From: an uncultured Eggerthellaceae bacterium
GTDB taxonomy: Bacteria > Actinomycetota > Coriobacteriia > Coriobacteriales > Eggerthellaceae
DNA length: 38,136 nt
Assembly: GCA_903789415.1 (NCBI GenBank)
Contig: CAIFEG010000021.1
Location: forward strand, 1-38,136
Direction of reading: 5' to 3'
Shown: positions 31,558-38,136 of the stretch, piece by piece
How positions within the stretch are numbered: the stretch's first letter is position 1
How the letters are laid out: each line of letters opens with the position of its first letter
Notes under the pieces: generated by a model
Told to the model about the DNA's origin: nothing
Database searches by the model: none
The model's input: the letters and a program-made list of their open reading frames with translations, nothing else
Position numbers and translations under genes: made by a program

Positions 31558-33579
31558 CTACATGCGGTGTTGTTGATGTGTTGCCTTAAGCGTATAAAGC
31601 ATGTTTTGCATCTGCGCGACCGACTGAAAAACCGCATCTTTCTCGTCGTCGCTCATGGTGGATGATGCGGCCGAAAGTGAATAGCGTGCGTTGCTGATCT
31701 GATGTTGTAGGTCGAAAATTTGAAGCGCTTCGGCGACATAAGACGCATATTCTTCAATATGTTCGGGAAGAACCGTTTGCGCCGTCATGAGAATTTCGTC
31801 GGCGCGGCTATCGCTTGCAGAAAGTTTTTGCACCAACTGCTGCGAGGCTATCTGCGGATTTTGCGTCAGCGCGTCAGAGATGACGCTGGCGAGTTTCTTA
31901 CACGTCAGATCCACCCAATTCTGCTGAAGCAGAATGTCCGCATGGAGTTGCGCAACCGCAGGATATTCTGCACAAATGCGAATAAACGACTGTTCAAACG
32001 CTGCCTCGTTTCGCTGTTCAGAGGTAAGCGACATCCGTGGTTTGGCGTTTTGCGTTGCGCCCGCTGCGCGCTGGTTTTCCATATCCTGCCGCACACCATT
32101 GAGACGTTGCTGTTGCGGTTGCTGGCGGCCGCCACCTGCATATCCACCAGCAGCGGTGCCGGTACCACGCCGCTGTGTCGCATTCTGTTCGCGCTGACGA
32201 CGATAGCGATCTTCGGTCTGTTTCTCTTTCCGCAGCTGGGCAATCGCATTTTGCGCGACCTCATCAGGATTCCCCGGCACATGCAAACGCTGCGCGAAAT
32301 CACGTGCGTAATCGATGGCCGCATACTGCGTATCGGCAATGGGAAGCAGCAGGCGCACCACATCGTTAAATGCCGTGCGGCGCTGCGTCCAATCGGAGTC
32401 AGCCGTTAAATGATATTTCGCGGTGTGATATTCAAATCCAAATTCGATGAGCGGCTTGCAATGTGCATCCAAATACTCCTGCATTGCCGCGCCACCATGC
32501 GCGCCAATATATTCCGCAGGATCCATGTTATCGGGAATGGTGCACGCCAAAAGCTGAATCTGACGTGGCCCCGCCTCAGGGGTCATGTCCACATTGATAA
32601 ACTGAAGCGCACGATCAATCGCCCGTTGACCTGCAGAGTCTCCATCGAACAGATACAGAATGCTGTTTCTGGCATGCCGGCGGAGCACGCGAATATGCTG
32701 CGCGGTGAGCGCAGTGCCCAACGTGGCAACCGCGTTGGTAAGTCCGCCTTCATGCATAGCAATCACATCGGTGTAGCCTTCAACCACGATCGCCTGGCCA
32801 CGCGCAGCCATGGTCTCTTTTGCCTTATCAAGCCCATAGAGCACGCGCGACTTCGAAAACAGCGGCGTATCCGAACTGTTCAAATACTTAGGCTCGCCCT
32901 GACCGATCACGCGGCCACCGAAAGCGATCGGCGCCCCGGTCACGTCCGAGATGGGAAACATGATGCGGTTATAGAAGCGGTCACGCAACTGCCCGTCACG
33001 CGCACTGTTCACCGCAACATTAGCCTCAATCATTTCATTCGGCTTGAAACCTTTGCGCGTAAGGTAATTGATAAGCGCATTGCGACCAGGAGCAAAACCT
33101 AAATTCCACTTCGCGGGAATCTGCCCGCCCAAATTGCGTCCCGAAAGATACTTCCGTGCCGCATCGGCTTCGGGACTGCGAAGTGTCATGAGTTGTTTGT
33201 GATAGAACTGCGCCGTCAACACACACAGTGAACGCAAGCGTGCCATATGCGACTGCGGAATAGAATTGCCGCTGCCTTTGGTGTAATGCAGCTCGATATG
33301 CGCACGTTCGGCCAGTTCACGCACTGCGTCAGGAAAGGAAACACCCTCCATTTCCATCACAAAGGTAAATGCATTGCCGTGCTTGTGACATCCAAAGCAG
33401 TACCACAACTGTTTTTCGGGATCGATCTTACACGACGGCGTCTTTTCGTTATGGAAGGGGCAGCAGCACCAAAAATCATGTCCGCGCTGCTTAACCTGGG
33501 TGTGCTCGGAGAAAAGCGAAACAAGGTCGGTGGCATTGCGCACTTTTTCAATATCTTCGTCGGGGATATATCCAGGCAT
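31558..33579 (-). CDS. dnaG: DNA primase
   Basis: Synthesises RNA primers at the replication fork. It has 673 residues from ATG 33577-33579, with AGGAGG 5 bases upstream; an in-frame start 21 codons earlier is unsupported. The CHC2 zinc finger uses Cys40, His43, Cys61 and Cys64; the TOPRIM domain has VVEGYTDVIA and LFDGDSAGQRA at about 250-345; a basic Gln/Arg/Gly-rich linker (about 458-520) leads to the helical DnaB-binding C-terminal domain. The gene is separated from ribF by 205 bases and is likely to have its own promoter. Confidence 0.96.
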   Translation of the reverse strand: MPGYIPDEDIEKVRNATDLVSLFSEHTQVKQRGHDFWCCCPFHNEKTPSCKIDPEKQLWYCFGCHKHGNAFTFVMEMEGVSFPDAVRELAERAHIELHYTKGSGNSIPQSHMARLRSLCVLTAQFYHKQLMTLRSPEADAARKYLSGRNLGGQIPAKWNLGFAPGRNALINYLTRKGFKPNEMIEANVAVNSARDGQLRDRFYNRIMFPISDVTGAPIAFGGRVIGQGEPKYLNSSDTPLFSKSRVLYGLDKAKETMAARGQAIVVEGYTDVIAMHEGGLTNAVATLGTALTAQHIRVLRRHARNSILYLFDGDSAGQRAIDRALQFINVDMTPEAGPRQIQLLACTIPDNMDPAEYIGAHGGAAMQEYLDAHCKPLIEFGFEYHTAKYHLTADSDWTQRRTAFNDVVRLLLPIADTQYAAIDYARDFAQRLHVPGNPDEVAQNAIAQLRKEKQTEDRYRRQREQNATQRRGTGTAAGGYAGGGRQQPQQQRLNGVRQDMENQRAAGATQNAKPRMSLTSEQRNEAAFEQSFIRICAEYPAVAQLHADILLQQNWVDLTCKKLASVISDALTQNPQIASQQLVQKLSASDSRADEILMTAQTVLPEHIEEYASYVAEALQIFDLQHQISNARYSLSAASSTMSDDEKDAVFQSVAQMQNMLYTLKATHQQHRM

Positions 33580-33784
33580 TGCCGCCTCCTTGCTTGTTTT
33601 CGAGCGCCTATTTCTTTGGTGCGATTCGTTTTGCACTGCCAACGCGTTCTCGCGCTTGCTGCAATCTCACGTCCATCATACCCTGAAGGCGCACGCACGC
33701 ATATGAATTGTTGATGCGCGAATCAAACGGACCAGCCGCGCGAACGCGCGCATAAAATTGCTAGCGAGAATTTCCGCCCACAAC

Positions 33785-34714
33785 CTACAGCGGCAGATTT
33801 TCCTTCACCCACGCAATGTTGCCATTGACGGTGTTGACCAGCTCTTCGGTGGACGCAAACTTGATCATGGGGCGCAGCCAATGCTTAAACTCGATGCGCA
33901 GATCACGGCCGTACAAATCTTCGTTGAAATCCAGAATATGCACTTCACAGTTCGATTTTGATTCGCCTTCAAAGGTGGGGCTTACCCCCACCGACACCGC
34001 CGCGCGATACCGTGTGCCATCGACGCATGCATATGCCGCATACACGCCATCGGAAATCGGCTTCATCTGAGGGTCAATCGAAAGGTTCGCGGTCCGGAAC
34101 CCCAGATCGGCACCCTCGCCACGACCGTGCTCCACACGCTGATGAATGGTATAGGGGTGCCCGAGCAGCTCTTCGGCAGGTTCAATTTTTCCATCCGCTA
34201 GAAGCAGACGAATACGCGTAGCCGAGATAGGCTTGCCATCTTCGGCAACCAGCTTATGTGCGTGAATGTGCGTCCCGGTCTCTTCGCCCCACCGCTTCAA
34301 GTCGATGACACTGCCCGAATCGCATTTTCCAAAACGAAAATTATCTCCGACATGCAGATACGCAGGGGTACGTCCGAAAAACGATGTCTCCAAAAATTCC
34401 CACGGCGCCTTGGCAGCAAATTCGCGCGTGAAATGAAACGCGATCACATCGTCCACGCCACTTTCAGCAAGAAAGTGCAGACGATCCTCATTCGACATAA
34501 GCTTCTTCAAGCGCGCAGGATGAAACATTTCATCTGGATCTATATCAAATGTCAACGCAATCGAATGACCACCACATTTTTTCGCGCTTTCGATCGCTTG
34601 TTGAATCAAGTATTGATGTCCCCGATGAATGCCATCAAACACGCCAAATGCGCATGATGAATTTTCAAAAATTGACGGGTCAAACCCATTATCAACAGTC
34701 AATATCAAACCCAC
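33785..34714 (-). CDS. ribF: bifunctional riboflavin kinase / FAD synthetase
   Basis: Makes FMN and then FAD from riboflavin and ATP. It has 309 residues. The N-terminal nucleotidyltransferase domain has GVFDGIHRGHQ near residue 23 and ISATRIR near 163; the C-terminal kinase domain has GRGEGADLGFRTANL near 195 and a VSVGVSPTF block near 241. It overlaps truB by 23 bases, implying translational coupling. The truB-ribF pair downstream of infB-rbfA is a widespread order. Confidence 0.96.
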   Translation of the reverse strand: MGLILTVDNGFDPSIFENSSCAFGVFDGIHRGHQYLIQQAIESAKKCGGHSIALTFDIDPDEMFHPARLKKLMSNEDRLHFLAESGVDDVIAFHFTREFAAKAPWEFLETSFFGRTPAYLHVGDNFRFGKCDSGSVIDLKRWGEETGTHIHAHKLVAEDGKPISATRIRLLLADGKIEPAEELLGHPYTIHQRVEHGRGEGADLGFRTANLSIDPQMKPISDGVYAAYACVDGTRYRAAVSVGVSPTFEGESKSNCEVHILDFNEDLYGRDLRIEFKHWLRPMIKFASTEELVNTVNGNIAWVKENLPL

Positions 34715-35717
34715 GACGTACTCCTATTGCAAAAACACATTTCGCACGATATAAATCATGATCCGCATCAAAGGTGTACAGCGCTTGTAAACGATTATGA
34801 GCAACCACACTCACCATCTCCCCATCAGCAGGCGGCTGATCACTTGATTGGACATCCGAAGAACAGCTTACCGATCCGTTGGGCTGAACAGGATTTCGGT
34901 ACGAAAAAAGTCGAAATCGCGATCGCGGAAGCGAGCGCCCATTCTTCACCGCATCAGAAACCTCATCGCCAGCAAATACAAACCGAAAGCCCAAAAGACG
35001 CACCGGATCGATGAGCTGCGCACACGGATTTTCACGAATCGCATCCAGATCCACGCACGCATCAACAGACAGATTCCCCGTTCGTGTGCGCCGAAGATCG
35101 CCCACATGCGCACAGGTCTTCAGCGCCACACCCACATCACGTGCGATCGCGCGAATATAGGTGCCTGCCGAAACCGAGGCGCGAACGGTCCAGATAATAC
35201 GCTCACCATCGAGCTCGCGTTCAACTTTTTCAAGCTGGGCCTGTTCGATATGGATACGGCGCGGCTGGATTTGCACGATGTGTCCCTTGCGCGCTTCATC
35301 ATACGAACGTTTTCCGTTTACATGAACCGCAGAAAATGCAGGAGGCACCTGGTCATGCCAGCCCACCAAACCGGAAACATACTTGCGCGCAAAACCTTCA
35401 TCGCCAAGACGCGCCGGCACATCGCACACGCGAATGACGTTACCTTGTGCATCATCGGTATCGGTGGCACTGCCAAATGCAATCGTGAACACATATTCCT
35501 TGCTATGACCTGCAAGATACGCGTCCAGACGCGTTGCGGGACCCACGCATACGATCAGCGCCCCACTGGCAGCGGGATCAAGCGTGCCCATATGTCCACA
35601 CCGACGTTCACCGAAGGCATGGCGGCATACGTTTACCACATCATGCGAGCTTAATCCCTTGGGTTTATCGACGCCAACGATGCATGACATTCCACTTGAA
35701 GATCGTGCTTTCGACAA
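34692..35717 (-). CDS. truB: tRNA pseudouridine-55 synthase
   Basis: Converts U55 of tRNAs to pseudouridine. It has 341 residues. The catalytic Asp47 lies in GHMGTLDPAASG, and DKPKGLSSHD and AGTYIRAIARD blocks are also typical. The start is taken as TTG 35715-35717, with GGAGG 8 bases upstream; an ATG at 35688-35690 is possible but has a weaker site. It begins 3 bases after the DHH gene stop. The C-terminal part, with a Ser/Gln-rich stretch at about 280-300, is longer than in minimal TruB. Confidence 0.95.
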   Translation of the reverse strand: MSKARSSSGMSCIVGVDKPKGLSSHDVVNVCRHAFGERRCGHMGTLDPAASGALIVCVGPATRLDAYLAGHSKEYVFTIAFGSATDTDDAQGNVIRVCDVPARLGDEGFARKYVSGLVGWHDQVPPAFSAVHVNGKRSYDEARKGHIVQIQPRRIHIEQAQLEKVERELDGERIIWTVRASVSAGTYIRAIARDVGVALKTCAHVGDLRRTRTGNLSVDACVDLDAIRENPCAQLIDPVRLLGFRFVFAGDEVSDAVKNGRSLPRSRFRLFSYRNPVQPNGSVSCSSDVQSSDQPPADGEMVSVVAHNRLQALYTFDADHDLYRAKCVFAIGVRRGFDIDC

Positions 35718-35720
35718 GGT

Positions 35721-36704
35721 TTAAGCCTCCAGTCGAGGAAGCTCGGTGCGAAAATAGGCGCATGCTTGCTGAAGTGTTCCGTTAAACGAAAAACCCGCTG
35801 CAGCTTTATGACCGCCACCACCAACTTTGCGCGCAAGCACCGAAACATCGGTGTCATCTTTTGCGCGCAGACTTCCACGAACTCCATCAGCCTGTTCGCG
35901 AATGATACAGGCAATCCTGACGCCGCGAATCGAGCGCAGCACCCCGATCAGAGTTTCCGCATCATCTTTTGTGGCATTGGTCTTTTTGAAATCATCGGCC
36001 GAAAGCCAGCTGAACGCGATGTCCTTTTTCTCCCCCAGAAATTCGATGTGATTCACCATGCAGTTTTGCAGCAGCAGTGAAGACAGCGATTTGCTCTGGA
36101 ACACATGCGTGCAAATATACGCAGGATATGCGCCTGCGCGAACCATATCGGCAGCATCATCAAGACATTCGGCGGTGGTATTTTGAAATTGGAATCTGCC
36201 CGTATCGGTCATCAGCCCCGTAAGCAGGCATGTTGCCATATCTTTTGAAGGCTGGACCTTCAAATACGGAAGAAGCTTCCACACAATCTGGCACGTCGCC
36301 GGGGCGTCAGGGTCAACATAGTTGTCCTGGCTGAGCGGCACTTCCTTTTGATGATGGTCGATGGTAAGCGTCCGCGGAGTTTTCGTATGAACCTGCGCCG
36401 CATCACTTAAGCGGTCCTTCGTAGGAACGTCCACGGTCAAAAACAGATCAGGCGAACCATCAAACTGAACTGCGGGAATAAGTTTATCCGCTCCCGGTAA
36501 AAACTCTAAGTTCGGTGGCACAGGATCGTCATGCGCTAAAAGACGGTCAACTTTCTTGCCCGCCGCTTCCAGCGCAAGCGCAATGCCCAGCTCAGAGCCA
36601 ATGCAATCGCCATCAGGATTCACATGTCCGCAAATAGCAATTTCTTTCGCTTTAAGAAGAATGTCTGCAACCTGTTCAAACGATATGCTATCGCTGGTCT
36701 TCAT
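35721..36704 (-). CDS. nrnA: DHH/DHHA1 phosphoesterase, NrnA-like
   Basis: A manganese-dependent phosphoesterase; relatives degrade nanoRNA, pAp or cyclic-dinucleotide products such as pApA. It has 327 residues. HVNPDGDCIGSE (residues 27-38) and TIDHHQ are the DHH metal motifs; GGGGHKAAAGF near residue 300 is the DHHA1 signature. The start ATG 36702-36704 is preceded by GAGGAGG; it overlaps rbfA by 17 bases. The exact substrate cannot be decided from sequence. Confidence 0.93.
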   Translation of the reverse strand: MKTSDSISFEQVADILLKAKEIAICGHVNPDGDCIGSELGIALALEAAGKKVDRLLAHDDPVPPNLEFLPGADKLIPAVQFDGSPDLFLTVDVPTKDRLSDAAQVHTKTPRTLTIDHHQKEVPLSQDNYVDPDAPATCQIVWKLLPYLKVQPSKDMATCLLTGLMTDTGRFQFQNTTAECLDDAADMVRAGAYPAYICTHVFQSKSLSSLLLQNCMVNHIEFLGEKKDIAFSWLSADDFKKTNATKDDAETLIGVLRSIRGVRIACIIREQADGVRGSLRAKDDTDVSVLARKVGGGGHKAAAGFSFNGTLQQACAYFRTELPRLEA

Positions 36705-37050
36705 TGCCCCTCCTCGCAGCTTCACGCTGCAATGCCTTATCAATGCTTTCGGCAGTATCCACGCTTTCGTCGAGCATAAAACGCAGCTCAGGCGCTACGC
36801 GCCACGAAAGAGAATGCGCCATGATCGACCGAATGCGGCCCTTTGCGCTTTCAAATGCCGCAGCCACATCATCATAATCGCGTTTATCAGCGGTGTAATA
36901 GACGTTGCATACGCTGCGATCAAAACTCACTTCGCAACCAGTAATAGTCACCAGTGAAAGTCGAGGATCAGAAATATCGAATAAAAGTGCATTCGCAATG
37001 ACTTCGCGCGCCCGCTCGTTCACTTTTCTACTCGAAGAATTTTGTTTCAT
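36688..37050 (-). CDS. rbfA: ribosome-binding factor A
   Basis: Binds the small ribosomal subunit during maturation and cold adaptation. It has 120 residues with the KH-like fold pattern: an N-terminal RVNERAREVIANALL-type helix (here KVNERAREVIANALL), DPRLSLVTITGCEVSFD and a C-terminal LRFMLDESVD strand. The start follows GGAGGAGG. It lies between infB and the DHH gene, the standard neighbourhood. Confidence 0.96.
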   Translation of the reverse strand: MKQNSSSRKVNERAREVIANALLFDISDPRLSLVTITGCEVSFDRSVCNVYYTADKRDYDDVAAAFESAKGRIRSIMAHSLSWRVAPELRFMLDESVDTAESIDKALQREAARRGNEDQR

Positions 37051-37181
37051 GAGATCCTCCTCCCATCAGATAAATCCAGATAAAACAGATGCGCATCAGC
37101 TCACACACGTAGTATCTACACTTGGATTCGTAGTGCCTACGCCCGGGGCCAATGCGCACATTTCAAATTCAGAACCTTTTC

Positions 37182-38136
37182 TTATTCTGTACGCTTCACT
37201 TCAACTTCGCGGTACGTCTCGATGACATCGCCAACTTTGATGTCTTGGAAGCCCTCGATACCGATACCACATTCGTATCCACTCTTGACGGTTTTCACGT
37301 CATCCTTAAAGCGGCGCAAGCTTCCGATGTTGCCATCGAAGACGATCGTGCCGTCACGAACCACACGCGCCTTATCGTTGCGGTCGATTTCGCCATCGGT
37401 TACATAGCAACCAGCAACCAGACCCGCACGCGGTACCTTGAAGGTGTTGCGCACTTCAGCCGATCCGATATCTTTCTCTTCTTTAACCGGCTTTAGCAAG
37501 CCCACGCGCGCCGCGTTGATATCGTCTATCGCCTGGTAAATGACGCGATAGAAGCGCATGTCAACCTTTTCCTTCTTCGCAAGCTCTTTGGATTTACCCG
37601 TTGGGCGAACATTGAATCCAATGATGATTGCATCAGATGCTGCTGCCAGCTGAACATCGGTTTCGGTAATTCCACCAACTGCCGAGTGGATGATGTTGAT
37701 GTGAACCTCGGACTGGTCCATCTTGCTGAACGCTTCTTTTAACGCGTCGATGGAGCCCATCACGTCGGCCTTCACAACCAAGTTCAACTCGGTGGTCTTG
37801 CCCTCTTCCATGTGGTCGAACAGCTGATCCAAGCTCATGTGAGGCTTCTGGCGTTCAGCCAGGCGCTCACGTAACGAACGCTCTTCAGCAAGTTTGCGTG
37901 CATCGCGTTCATCTTCGAACACGCGGAACTCATCGCCGGCGGTTGCCACAGAGTTCAGGCCCAAGCTCTCGGCAGGATCTGCGGGTGCAGCACTCTGGAT
38001 GCGCTCACCGTGAGTTCCCAACAGTGCACGAACACGCCCCCAGCTGGTGCCGGCAACCACTGCGTCGCCTGGCTTTAAGGTACACCGCTCAACGCGCACT
38101 GTTGCCACCGGGCCCGCCCCTTAATCCAGTTTGCAT
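37182..38136 (-). CDS. infB: translation initiation factor IF-2, C-terminal part, 5' end beyond window and frame broken near the edge
   Basis: Guides initiator tRNA to the ribosome. About 310 codons are intact (37182-38120): the EF-Tu-like domain 2 with GDAVVAGTSWGRVRAL, the IF-2 linker domain with KADVMGSIDAL, IIIGFNVRP and the C-terminal YECGIGIEGFQDIKVGD domain. Before that, at 38121-38123, the frame meets TAA. The conserved LDKGRGPVATV segment can be recovered by assuming one extra T and one missing base, and another base seems missing just upstream, so sequencing or assembly error at a contig end is the likely cause. A true frameshift in an essential gene is improbable. Confidence 0.92.

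Noticed and set aside
31536-31560. Hairpin GCCTTT-TGGT-AAAGGC between dnaG and def
   Set aside because: There is no T-run on either strand, so it is not supported as a terminator.
33725-33765. GC-rich hairpin (CGCG arms) between dnaG and ribF
   Set aside because: The short alternating CG arms are ambiguous and no T-tract follows the minus-strand reading.

Overview
The window carries 28 protein-coding genes with supportable calls. They include the complete pyrimidine biosynthesis operon, apart from the truncated 3' end of pyrE. A long housekeeping cluster holds translation, replication and cofactor genes. Between these lie accessory genes. Base composition is near half G+C by eye, with AT-richer patches at 16930-17400 and 24600-27000. 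Short SD-led genes and many 1-23 base overlaps are typical of compact Gram-positive genomes. A PyrR attenuator, a class 1B dihydroorotate dehydrogenase (PyrD plus PyrK), class II GlpX, and the infB-rbfA-nrnA-truB-ribF-dnaG order together suggest Actinomycetota, class Coriobacteriia. The class is an inference, and genus cannot be decided from the sequence alone.

Region 1 (1-10790, minus strand): pyrR-pyrB-pyrC-carA-carB-pyrK-pyrD-pyrF-pyrE, encoding every step from bicarbonate and glutamine to UMP. Upstream of pyrR all three parts of a PyrR transcription attenuator can be read: a PyrR-binding hairpin, an antiterminator pairing and a terminator. A UMP-responsive switch can therefore be assigned to the operon.

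Region 2 (10960-18260, plus strand): a TetR-type regulator, then a strong palindromic operator candidate, then an operon of a divergent S-adenosylmethionine synthetase paralogue (metK-like), an MMPL/RND transporter and a large secreted YhgE/Pip-like repeat protein, closed by a terminator. The MetK-like protein has lost several residues that are invariant in normal MetK. This unit is the best candidate in the window for an undescribed system.

Region 3 (18296-23806, minus strand): two tandem EamA-family transporters, a YqeY protein, and the uncharacterised AMMECR1/MEMO/radical-SAM set, with the first two domains fused in one protein.

Region 4 (23807-27311): a DUF488 protein (plus) facing an AT-rich 799-residue protein (minus). 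The latter combines an unknown N-terminal region, an internal NIAPE repeat, two membrane helices and a C-terminal Nudix domain. It is the second candidate for novelty.

Region 5 (27312-38136, minus strand): infB(partial)-rbfA-nrnA-truB-ribF, dnaG, def-fmt-rsmB and glpX. At the extreme right end the infB frame is broken by a stop and apparent indels in a conserved motif, which looks like low-quality sequence at a contig end. No tRNA, rRNA, CRISPR, insertion sequence or prophage was recognised.
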